From positions 62,001-126,000 of the forward strand of contig JARDYH010000044.1 in NCBI GenBank assembly GCA_029215795.1: a stretch of 64,000 nucleotides of DNA, written 5' to 3'. How positions within the stretch are numbered: the first letter of the stretch is position 1; each line of letters starts with the position of its first letter. Origin of the DNA: Anniella stebbinsi. Taxonomy: Eukaryota; Chordata; Lepidosauria; Squamata; Anniellidae. Position numbers and translations under genes: made by a program. Below the pieces are notes generated by a model, which worked only from the letters and a program-made list of their open reading frames with translations, was not told the DNA's origin and ran no database searches. Below, in pieces: positions 47,623 through 58,868 of this stretch.

Positions 47623-50600
47623 TAGTCTACCCCTTGACTTCCCCTTCCCTCTATACTTCCCCTTCTTCCCCTAGACTTACACGTCTTCCCCTAGACTTCC
47701 CCTTCTTCCCCAAGACTTCCCCTACACTTCCCCTTCCCTCTATACTTCCCCTTCTTCCCTAGACTTCCCCTAGATTTCCCCTTCTTCCCCTAGACTTCCC
47801 CTTCCCTCTATACTTCCCCTTCTTCCCCTAGAGTTCCCCTTCTTCTCCTAGATTTCCCCTTCTTCCCCTAGACTTCCCCTTCCCTCTATACTTCCTCTTC
47901 TTCCCCTAGACTTCTCCTAGATTTCCCCTTCTTCCCCTAGACTTCCCCTTCTTCCCTTAGACTTCCCCTTCTTCCCCTATACTTCCCCTTCCCTCTATAC
48001 TTCCCCTTCTTCCCCTAGACTTCCCCTAGACTTCCCCTTCTTCCCCTAGACTTCCCCTAGACTTCCCCTTCCCTCTATTCTTCCCCTTCTTTCCCTAGAC
48101 TTCCCCTTCCCTCTATACTTCCCCTTCTTCCCCTAGACTTCCCCTTCTTCCCCTAGACTTCCTCTTCTTCCCCTAGACTTCCCCTTCCCTCTATACTTCC
48201 CCTTCTTCCCCTAGACTTCCCCTTCTTCCCTTAGACTTCCCCTTCTTCCCCTATACTTCCCCTTCCCTCTATACTTCCCTTTCATCCCCTAGACTTCCCC
48301 TAGACTTCCCCTTCCCTCTATACTTCCCCTTCTTCCCCTAGATTTCCCCTTCTTCCCTTAGACTTCCCCTTCTTCCTTCCCCTATACTTCCCCTTCCCTC
48401 TATACTTCCCCTTCTTCCCCTAGACTTCCCCTAGACTTCCCTTCCCTCTATACTTCCCCTTCTTCCCCTAGACTTCCCCTAGACTTCCCCTTCTTCCCCT
48501 AGACTTCCCCTTCTTCCCTAGACTTCCCGTAGACTTCCCCTTCCCTCTATACTTTCCCTTCTTCCCCTAGACTTCCCTAGACTTCCCCTTCCCTCTATAC
48601 TTCCCCTTCTTCCCCTAGACTTCTCCTAGACTTCCCTTCCCTCTATACTTCCCCTTCTTCCCCTAGACTTCCCCTAGACTTCCCCTTCCCTCTCTACTTC
48701 CCCTTCTTCCCTAGACTTCCCCTTCTTCCCCTAGACTTCCCCTTCTTCCCCTAGACTTCCCCTTTCCCTCTATACTTCCCCTTCTTCCATTAGACTTCCC
48801 CTTCCCTCTATACTTCCCTGCTTCCCCTAGACTTCCCCTAGACTTCCCCTTCTTCCCATAGACTTCCCATAGACTTCCCCTTCCCTCTATACTTCCCCTT
48901 CTTCCCCTAGACTTCCCCTTCCCTCTATACTTCCCCTTCTTCCCCTAGACTTCCCCTTCTTCCCCTAGACTTCCTCTTCTTCCCCTAGACTTCCCCTTCC
49001 CTCTATACTTCCCCTTCTTCCCCTAGACTTCCCCTTCTTCCCTTAGACTTCCCCTTCTTCCCCTATACTTCCCCTTCCCTCTATACTTCCCCTTCTTCCC
49101 CTAGACTTCCCCTAGACTTCCTCTTCCCGCTATACTTTTCCTTCTTCCCCTAGACTTCCCCTTCTTTCCCTAGACTTCCCCTTCCATCTATACTTCCCCT
49201 TCTTCCCCTAGACTTCTCCTAGACTTCCCCTTCTTCCCCTAGACTTCCCCTTCTTCCCCTAGACTTCCCGTAGACTTCCCCTTCCCTCTATACTTTCCCT
49301 TCTTCCCCTAGACTTCCCCTAGACTTCCCCTTCTTCCCCTAGACTTCCCCTAGACTTCCCCTTCCCTCTATACTTCCCATTCTTCCATTAGACTTCCCCT
49401 TCCCTCTATACTTCCCCTGCTTCCCCTAGACTTCCCCTAGACTTCTCCTTCTTCCCCTTAACTTCCCCTAGACTTCCCTTCCCTCTATACTTCCCCTTCT
49501 TCCCCTAGACTTCCCCTAGACTTCCCCTTCCCTCTCTACTTCCCCTTCTTCCCCTAGACTTCCCCTTCTTCCCCTAGACTTCCCCTTCTTCCCCTAGACT
49601 TCCCCTTCCCTCTATACTTCCCCTTCTTCCATTAGACTTCCCCTTCCCTCTATACTTCCCCTGCTTCCCCTAGACTTCCCCTAGACTTCCCCTTCTTCCC
49701 CTAGACTTCCCCTAGACTTCCCCTTCCCTCTATACTTCCCCTTCTTCCCCTAGACTTCCCCTTCCCTCTATACTTCCCCTTCTTCCCCTAAACTTCCCCT
49801 TCTTCCCCTAGACTTCCCCTTCTTCCCCTAGACTTCCCCTTCCCTCTATACTTCCCCTTCTTCCCCTAGACTTCCCCTAGACTTCCCCTACTTCCCCTAG
49901 ACTTCCCCTTCTTCCCCTAGACTTCCCCTAGACTTCCCCTTCCCTCTATACTTCCCCTTCTTCCCCTAGACTTCCCCTTCTTCCCCTAGACTTCCCCTTC
50001 TTCCCCTAGACTTCCCCTAGACTTCCCCTTCCCTCTATACTTCCCCTTCTTCCCCTAGACTTCCCCTTCTTCCCCTAGACTTCCCCTAGACTTCCCCTTC
50101 CCTCTATACTTCCCCTTCTTCCCCTAGACTTCCCCTAGACTTCCCCTTCCCTCTATACTGCCCCTTCTTCCCCTAGACTTCCCCTAGACTTCCCCTTTCC
50201 TCTATACTTCCCCTTCTTCCCCTAGACTTCCACTAGACTTCCCCTTCCCTCTATACTTTCCCTTCTTCCCCTAGACTTCCCCTAGACTTCCCCTTCTTCC
50301 CCTAGACTTCCCCTAGACTTCCCCTTCCCTCTATACTTCCCCTTCTTCCATTAGACTTCCCCTTCCCTCTATACTTCCCCTTCTTCCTCTAGATTTCCCC
50401 TAGACTCCCCTTCTTCTCCTAGACTTCCCCTAGACTTCCCCTTCCCTCTATACTTCCCCTTCTTCCCCTAGACTTCCCCTTCTTCCCCTAGACTTCCCCT
50501 TCTTCCCCTAGACTTCCCCTAGACTTCCCCTTCCCTCTATACTTCCCCTTCTTCCCCTAGACTTCCCCTTCTTCCCCTAGACTTCCCCTAGACTTCCCCT

Positions 50601-50970
50601 TCCCTCTATACCTCCCCTTCTTCCCCTAGACTTCCCCTAGACTTCCCCTTCCCTCTATACTGCCCCTTCTTCCCCTAGACTTCCCCTAGACTTCCCCTTT
50701 CCTCTATACTTCCCCTTCTTCCCCTAGACTTCCACTAGACTTCCCCTTCCCTCTATACTTTCCCTTCTTCCCCTAGACTTCCCCTAGACTTCCCCTTCTT
50801 CCCCTAGACTTCCCCTAGACTTCCCCTTCCCTCTATACTTCCCCTTCTTCCATTAGACTTCCCCTTCCCTCTATACTTCCCCTTCTTCCTCTAGATTTCC
50901 CCTAGACTCCCCTTCTTCTCCTAGACTTCCCCTAGACTTCCCCTTCCCTCTATACTTCCCCTTCTTCCCC
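47623..50970. repeat. Right-hand unit 6 (beta, 3,348 bp)
   Basis: Tandem counterpart of unit 3. It opens with CTAGTCTACC, then a private CTTACACGTC (C to A at about 47,679). It follows the beta path with TTCTCCTAGATTTCC, reaching CCGCTATAC at 49,128, 1,505 bp in, as in units 2 and 3. Single-C losses and a TTCCTTCC insertion (about 48,371) occur up to about 48,830; the rest is clean. From about 49,830 it includes CCCCTACTTCCCC, also seen at 28,805. Confidence 0.82.
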
Positions 50971-53900
50971 TAGTCTACCTCTTGACTTCCCCTTCCCTCT
51001 ATACTTCCCCTTCTTCCCCTAGACTTCCACGTCTTCCCCTAGACTTCCCCTTCTTCCCCAAGACTTCCCCTACACTTCCCCTTCCCTCTATACTTCCCCT
51101 TCTTCCCTAGACTTCCCCTAGATTTCCCCTTCTTCCCCTAGACTTCCCCTTCCCTCTATACTTCCCCTTCTTCCCCTAGAGTTCCCCTTCTTCTCCTAGA
51201 TTTCCCCTTCTTCCCCTAGACTTCCCCTTTCCTCAATACTTCCCCTTCTTCCCCTAGACTTCCCCTAGACTTCCCCTTCTTCCCCTAGACTTCCCCTTTT
51301 TCCCCTAGACTTCCCCTTCCCTCTATACTTCCTCTTCTTCCCCTAGATTTCCCCTTCTTCCCCTAGACTTCCCCTTCTTCCCCTAGACTTCCCGTAGACT
51401 TCCCCTTCCCTCTATACATTCCCTTCTTCCCCTTCTTCCCCTAGACTTCCCCTTCTACCCCTAGACTTCCCCTGGACTTCCCCTTCCCTCTATACTTCCC
51501 CTTCTTCCCCTAGACTTTCTCTTCCCTCTATACTTCCCCTTCTTCCCCTAGACTTCCCCTTCTTCCCCTAGACTTCCCCTTCCCTCTATACTTCCCCTTC
51601 TTCCCCTAGACTTCCCCTAGACTTCCCTTCCCTCTATACTTCCCCTTCTTCCCCTAGACTTCCCCTAGACTTCCCTTCCCTCTCTACTTCCCCTTCTTCC
51701 CCTAGACTTCCCCTTCTTCCCCTAGACTTCCCCTTCTTCCCCTAGACTTCCCCTTTCCCTCTATACTTCCCCTTCTTCCATTAGACTTCCCCTTCCCTCT
51801 ATACTTCCCCTGCTTCCCCTAGACTTTCCCTAGACTTCCCCTTCTTCCCATAGACTTCCCATAGACTTCCCCTTCCCTCTATACTTCCCCTTCTTCCCCT
51901 AGACTTCCCCTTCCCTCTATACTTCCCCTTCTTCCCCTAGACTTCCCCTTCTTCCCCTAGACTTCCTCTTCTTCCCCTAGACTTCCCCTTCCCTCTATAC
52001 TTCCCCTTCTTCCCCTAGACTTCCCCTTCTTCCCTTAGACTTCCCCTTCTTCCCCTATACTTCCCCTTCCCTCTATACTTCCCCTTCTTCCCCTAGACTT
52101 CCCCTAGACTTCCCCTTCCCGCTATACTTTTCCTTCTTCCCCTAGACTTCCCCTTCTTTCCCTAGACTTCCCCTTCCATCTATACTTCCCCTTCTTCCCC
52201 TAGACTTCTCCTAGACTTCCCCTTCTTCCCCTAGACTACCCCTTCTTCCCCTAGACTTCCCCTTCCCTCTATACTTTCCCTTCTTCCCCTAGACTTCCCC
52301 TAGACTTCCCCTTCTTCCCCTAGACTTCCCCTAGTCTTCCCCTTCCCTCTATACTTCCCATTCTTCCATTAGACTTCCCCTTCCCTCTATACTTCCCCTG
52401 CTTCCCCTAGACTTCCCCTAGACTTCTCCTTCTTCCCCTTAACTTCCCCTAGACTTCCCTTCCCTCTATACTTCCCCTTCTTCCCCTAGACTTCCCCTAG
52501 ACTTCCCCTTCCCTCTCTACTTCCCCTTCTTCCCCTAGACTTCCCCTTCTTCCCCTAGACTTCCCCTTCTTCCCCTAGACTTCCCCTTCCCTCTATACTT
52601 CCCCTTCTTCCATTAGAATTCCCCTTCCCTCTATACTTCCCCTGCTTCCCCTAGACTTCCCCTAGACTTCCCCTTCTTCCCCTAGACTTCCCCTAGACTT
52701 CCCCTTCCCTCTATACTTCCCCTTCTTCCCCTAGACTTCCCCTTCCCTCTATACTTCCCCTTCTTCCCCTAAACTTCCCCTTCTTCCCCTAGACTTCCTC
52801 TTCTTCCCCTAGACTTCCCCTTCCCTCTATACTTCCCCTTCTTCCCCTAGACTTCCCCTTCTTCCCTTAGACTTCCCCTTCTTCCCCTATACTTCCCCTT
52901 CCCTCTATACTTCCCCTTCTTCCCCTAGACTTCCCCTAGACTTCCCCTTCTTCCCCTAGACTTCCCCTAGACTTCCCCTTCCCTCTATACTTCCCCTTCT
53001 TTCCCTAGACTTCCCCTTCCCTCTATACTTCCCCTTCTTCCCCTAGACTTCCCCTTCTTCCCCTAGACTTCCTCTTCTTCCCCTAGACTTCCCCTTCCCT
53101 CTATACTTCCCCTTCTTCCCCTAGACTTCCCCTTCTTCCCTTAGACTTCCCCTTCTTCCCCTATACTTCCCCTTCCCTCTATACTTCCCTTTCATCCCCT
53201 AGACTTCCCCTAGACTTCCCCTTCCCTCTATACTTCCCCTTCTTCCCCTAGACTTCCCCTTCTTCCCCTAGACTTCCCCTTCTTCCCCTAGACTTCCCCT
53301 AGACTTCCCCTTCCCTCTATACTTCCCCTTCTTCCCCTAGACTTCCCCTTCTTCCCCTAGACTTCCCCTAGACTTCCCCTTCCCTCTATACTTCCCCTTC
53401 TTCCCCTAGACTTCCCCTAGACTTCCCCTTCCCTCTATACTGCCCCTTCTTCCCCTAGACTTCCCCTAGACTTCCCCTTTCCTCTATACTTCCCCTTCTT
53501 CCCCTAGACTTCCACTAGACTTCCCCTTCCCTCTATACTTTCCCTTCTTCCCCTAGACTTCCCCTAGACTTCCCCTTCTTCCCCTAGACTTCCCCTAGAC
53601 TTCCCCTTCCCTCTATACTTCCCCTTCTTCCATTAGACTTCCCCTTCCCTCTATACTTCCCCTTCTTCCTCTAGATTTCCCCTAGACTCCCCTTCTTCTC
53701 CTAGACTTCCCCTAGACTTCCCCTTCCCTCTATACTTCCCCTTCTTCCCCTAGACTTCCCCTTCTTCCCCTAGACTTCCCCTTCTTCCCCTAGACTTCCC
53801 CTAGACTTCCCCTTCCCTCTATACTTCCCCTTCTTCCCCTAGACTTCCCCTTCTTCCCCTAGACTTCCCCTAGACTTCCCCTTCCCTCTATACTTCCCCT

Positions 53901-54252
53901 TCTTCCCCTAGACTTCCCCTAGACTTCCCCTTCCCTCTATACTGCCCCTTCTTCCCCTAGACTTCCCCTAGACTTCCCCTTTCCTCTATACTTCCCCTTC
54001 TTCCCCTAGACTTCCACTAGACTTCCCCTTCCCTCTATAGTTTCCCTTCTTCCCCTAGACTTCCCCTAGACTTCCCCTTCTTCCCCTAGACTTCCCCTAG
54101 ACTTCCCCTTCCCTCTATACTTCCCCTTCTTCCATTAGACTTCCCCTTCCCTCTATACTTCCCCTTCTTCCTCTAGATTTCCCCTAGACTCCCCTTCTTC
54201 TCCTAGACTTCCCCTAGACTTCCCCTTCCCTCTATACTTCCCCTTCTTCCCC
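50971..54252. repeat. Right-hand unit 7 (alpha, 3,282 bp)
   Basis: Clean counterpart of unit 4, with the shared variants CTCTTGAC at the opening, TTTCCTCAATAC, CTAGACTACCCC and TAGAATTCC (about 52,616). CCGCTATAC is at 52,120. Relative to unit 1 it lacks exactly one 11-bp Y module, the one carrying CCGTAG. It holds TTTCATCCC at about 53,191 and CTATAGTTTC at about 54,036. Confidence 0.87.
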
Positions 54253-57200
54253 TAGTCTACCCCTTGACTTCCCCTTCCCTCTATACTTCCCCTTCTTCCC
54301 CTAGACTTCCACGTCTTCCCCTAGACTTCCCCTTCTTCCCCAAGACTTCCCCTACACTTCCCCTTCCCTCTATACTTCCCCTTCTTCCCTAGACTTCCCC
54401 TAGATTTCCCCTTCTTCCCCTAGACTTCCCCTTCCCTCTATACTTCCCCTTCTTCCCCTAGAGTTCCCCTTCTTCTCCTAGATTTCCCCTTCTTCCCCTA
54501 GACTTCCCCTTTCCTCTATACTTCCCCTTCTTCCCCTAGACTTCCCCTAGACTTCCCCTTCTTCCCCTAGACTTCCCCTTTTTCCCCTAGACTTCCCCTT
54601 CCCTCTATACTTCCTCTTCTTCCCCTAGATTTCCCCTTCTTCCCCTAGACTTCCCCTTCTTCCCCTAGACTTCCCGTAGACTTCCCCTTCCCTCTATACA
54701 TTCCCTTCTTCCCCTTCTTCCCCTAGACTTCCCCTTCTACCCCTAGACTTCCCCTAGACTTCCCCTTCCCTCTATACTTCCCCTTCTTCCCCTAGACTTT
54801 CTCTTCCCTCTATACTTCCCCTTCTTCCCCTAGACTTCCCCTTCTTCCCCTAGACTTCCCCTTCCCTCTATACTTCCCCTTCTTCCCCTAGACTTCCCCT
54901 AGACTTCCCTTCCCTCTATACTTCCCCTTCTTCCCCTAGACTTCCCCTAGACTTCCCTTCCCTCTCTACTTCCCCTTCTTCCCCTAGACTTCCCCTTCTT
55001 CCCCTAGACTTCCCCTTCTTCCCCTAGACTTCCCCTTTCCCTCTATACTTCCCCTTCTTCCATTAGACTTCCCCTTCCCTCTATACTTCCCCTGCTTCCC
55101 CTAGACTTCCCCTAGACTTCCCCTTCTTCCCATAGACTTCCCATAGACTTCCCCTTCCCTCTATACTTCCCCTTCTTCCCCTAGACTTCCCCTTCCCTCT
55201 ATACTTCCCCTTCTTCCCCTAGACTTCCCCTTCTTCCCCTAGACTTCCTCTTCTTCCCCTAGACTTCCCCTTCCCTCTATACTTCCCCTTCTTCCCCTAG
55301 ACTTCCCCTTCTTCCCTTAGACTTCCCCTTCTTCCCCTATACTTCCCCTTCCCTCTATACTTCCCCTTCTTCCCCTAGACTTCCCCTAGACTTCCCCTTC
55401 CCGCTATACTTTTCCTTCTTCCCCTAGACTTCCCCTTCTTTCCCTAGACTTCCCCTTCCATCTATACTTCCCCTTCTTCCCCTAGACTTCTCCTAGACTT
55501 CCCCTTCTTCCCCTAGACTTCCCCTTCTTCCCCTAGACTTCCCGTAGACTTCCCCTTCCCTCTATACTTTCCCTTCTTCCCCTAGACTTCCCCTAGACTT
55601 CCCCTTCTTCCCCTAGACTTCCCCTAGTCTTCCCCTTCCCTCTATACTTCCCATTCTTCCATTAGACTTCCCCTTCCCTCTATACTTCCCCTGCTTCCCC
55701 TAGACTTCCCCTAGACTTCTCCTTCTTCCCCTTAACTTCCCCTAGACTTCCCTTCCCTCTATACTTCCCCTTCTTCCCCTAGACTTCCCCTAGACTTCCC
55801 CTTCCCTCTCTACTTCCCCTTCTTCCCCTAGACTTCCCCTTCTTCCCCTAGACTTCCCCTTCTTCCCCTAGACTTCCCCTTCCCTCTATACTTCCCCTTC
55901 TTCCATTAGACTTCCCCTTCCCTCTATACTTCCCCTGCTTCCCCTAGACTTCCCCTAGACTTCCCCTTCTTCCCCTAGACTTCCCCTAGACTTCCCCTTC
56001 CCTCTATACTTCCCCTTCTTCCCCTAGACTTCCCCTTCCCTCTATACTTCCCCTTCTTCCCCTAAACTTCCCCTTCTTCCCCTAGACTTCCTCTTCTTCC
56101 CCTAGACTTCCCCTTCCCTCTATACTTCCCCTTCTTCCCCTAGACTTCCCCTTCTTCCCTTAGACTTCCCCTTCTTCCCCTATACTTCCCCTTCCCTCTA
56201 TACTTCCCCTTCTTCCCCTAGACTTCCCCTAGACTTCCCCTTCTTCCCCTAGACTTCCCCTAGACTTCCCCTTCCCTCTATACTTCCCCTTCTTTCCCTA
56301 GACTTCCCCTTCCCTCTATACTTCCCCTTCTTCCCCTAGACTTCCCCTTCTTCCCCTAGACTTCCTCTTCTTCCCCTAGACTTCCCCTTCCCTCTATACT
56401 TCCCCTTCTTCCCCTAGACTTCCCCTTCTTCCCTTAGACTTCCCCTTCTTCCCCTATACTTCCCCTTCCCTCTATACTTCCCTTTCATCCCCTAGACTTC
56501 CCCTAGACTTCCCCTTCCCTCTATACTTCCCCTTCTTCCCCTAGATTTCCCCTTCTTCCCTTAGACTTCCCCTTCTTCCCCTATACTTCCCCTTCCCTCT
56601 ATACTTCCCCTTCTTCCCCTAGACTTCCCCTAGACTTCCCTTCCCTCTATACTTCCCCTTCTTCCCCTAGACTTCCCCTAGACTTCCCCTTCTTCCCCTA
56701 GACTTCCCCTTCTTCCCCTAGACTTCCCGTAGACTTCCCCTTCCCTCTATACTTTCCCTTCTTCCCCTAGACTTCCCCTAGACTTCCCCTTCCCTCTATA
56801 CTTCCCCTTCTTCCCCTAGACTTCTCCTAGACTTCCCTTCCCTCTATACTTCCCCTTCTTCCCCTAGACTTCCCCTAGACTTCCCCTTCCCTCTCTACTT
56901 CCCCTTCTTCCCCTAGACTTCCCCTTCTTCCCCTAGACTTCCCCTTCTTCCCCTAGACTTCCCCTTTCCCTCTATACTTCCCCTTCTTCCATTAGACTTC
57001 CCCTTCCCTCTATACTTCCCCTGCTTCCCCTAGACTTCCCCTAGACTTCCCCTTCTTCCCATAGACTTCCCATAGACTTCCCCTTCCCTCTATACTTCCC
57101 CTTCTTCCCCTAGACTTCCCCTTCCCTCTATACTTCCCCTTCTTCCCCTAGACTTCCCCTTCTTCCCCTAGACTTCCTCTTCTTCCCCTAGACTTCCCCT

Positions 57201-58868
57201 TCCCTCTATACTTCCCCTTCTTCCCCTAGACTTCCCCTTCTTCCCTTAGACTTCCCCTTCTTCCCCTATACTTCCCCTTCCCTCTATACTTCCCCTTCTT
57301 CCCCTAGACTTCCCCTAGACTTCCCCTTCCCGCTATACTTTTCCTTCTTCCCCTAGACTTCCCCTTCTTTCCCTAGACTTCCCCTTCCATCTATACTTCC
57401 CCTTCTTCCCCTAGACTTCTCCTAGACTTCCCCTTCTTCCCCTAGACTTCCCCTTCTTCCCCTAGACTTCCCGTAGACTTCCCCTTCCCTCTATACTTTC
57501 CCTTCTTCCCCTAGACTTCCCCTAGACTTCCCCTTCTTCCCCTAGACTTCCCCTAGACTTCCCCTTCCCTCTATACTTCCCATTCTTCCATTAGACTTCC
57601 CCTTCCCTCTATACTTCCCCTGCTTCCCCTAGACTTCCCCTATACTTCTCCTTCTTCCCCTTAACTTCCCCTAGACTTCCCTTCCCTCTATACTTCCCCT
57701 TCTTCCCCTAGACTTCCCCTAGACTTCCCCTTCCCTCTCTACTTCCCCTTCTTCCCCTAGACTTCCCCTTCTTCCCCTAGACTTCCCCTTCTTCCCCTAG
57801 ACTTCCCCTTCCCTCTATACTTCCCCTTCTTCCATTAGACTTCCCCTTCCCTCTATACTTCCCCTGCTTCCCCTAGACTTCCCCTAGACTTCCCCTTCTT
57901 CCCCTAGACTTCCCCTAGACTTCCCCTTCCCTCTATACTTCCCCTTCTTCCCCTAGACTTCCCCTTCTTCCCCTAGACTTCCCCTAGACTTCCCCTTCCC
58001 TCTATACTTCCCCTTCTTCCCCTAGACTTCCCCTAGACTTCCCCTTCCCTCTATACTGCCCCTTCTTCCCCTAGACTTCCCCTAGACTTCCCATTTCCTC
58101 TATACTTCCCCTTCTTCCCCTAGACTTCCACTAGACTTCCCCTTCCCTCTATACTTTCCCTTCTTCCCCTAGACTTCCCCTAGACTTCCCCTTCTTCCCC
58201 TAGACTTCCCCTAGACTTCCCCTTCCCTCTATACTTCCCCTTCTTCCATTAGACTTCCCCTTCCCTCTATACTTCCCCTTCTTCCTCTAGATTTCCCCTA
58301 GACTCCCCTTCTTCTCCTAGACTTCCCCTAGACTTCCCCTTCCCTCTATACTTCCCCTTCTTCCCCTAGACTTCCCCTTCTTCCCCTAGACTTCCCCTTC
58401 TTCCCCTAGACTTCCCCTAGACTTCCCCTTCCCTCTATACTTCCCCTTCTTCCCCTAGACTTCCCCTTCTTCCCCTAGACTTCCCCTAGACTTCCCCTTC
58501 CCTCTATACTTCCCCTTCTTCCCCTAGACTTCCCCTAGACTTCCCCTTCCCTCTATACTGCCCCTTCTTCCCCTAGACTTCCCCTAGACTTCCCCTTTCC
58601 TCTATACTTCCCCTTCTTCCCCTAGACTTCCACTAGACTTCCCCTTCCCTCTATAGTTTCCCTTCTTCCCCTAGACTTCCCCTAGACTTCCCCTTCTTCC
58701 CCTAGACTTCCCCTAGACTTCCCCTTCCCTCTATACTTCCCCTTCTTCCATTAGACTTCCCCTTCCCTCTATACTTCCCCTTCTTCCTCTAGATTTCCCC
58801 TAGACTCCCCTTCTTCTCCTAGACTTCCCCTAGACTTCCCCTTCCCTCTATACTTCCCCTTCTTCCCC
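54253..58868. repeat. Right-hand unit 8 (alpha, long form, 4,616 bp)
   Basis: Clean counterpart of unit 5, with CCGCTATAC at 55,402 and 57,331 (spacing 1,929) and the shared CCCATTTCC at about 58,091. It is longer than unit 5 by 504 bp, because after about 58,370 it carries an additional TGCCCC, CTATAGTTTC and CCTCTAGATTTCC block before the next opening marker. Confidence 0.87.

Larger units (their letters stand above)
38985..48830. other. Stretch with dense single-base C-run indels
   Basis: CCCC runs are repeatedly shortened to CCC (for example near 39,045, 40,144, 41,303, 43,225, 48,565 and 48,824). There are also odd five-C runs (42,901; 45,301; 46,855) and short insertions (38,990; 39,360; 46,711; 48,371). 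The matching clean copies do not show them. Outside this stretch, such changes are rare and shared between copies. This looks like unpolished sequence; true mutation is less likely. Confidence 0.8.
47623..58868. repeat. 10.8-kb tandem duplication, right copy (units 6-8)
   Basis: Second beta-alpha-alpha triplet, 11,246 bp. It is longer than the left copy mainly because of about 504 bp of extra sequence at the end of unit 8. From about 48,840 it is free of the single-C losses that mark the left copy, so it is the better reference for this duplication. Confidence 0.87.
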
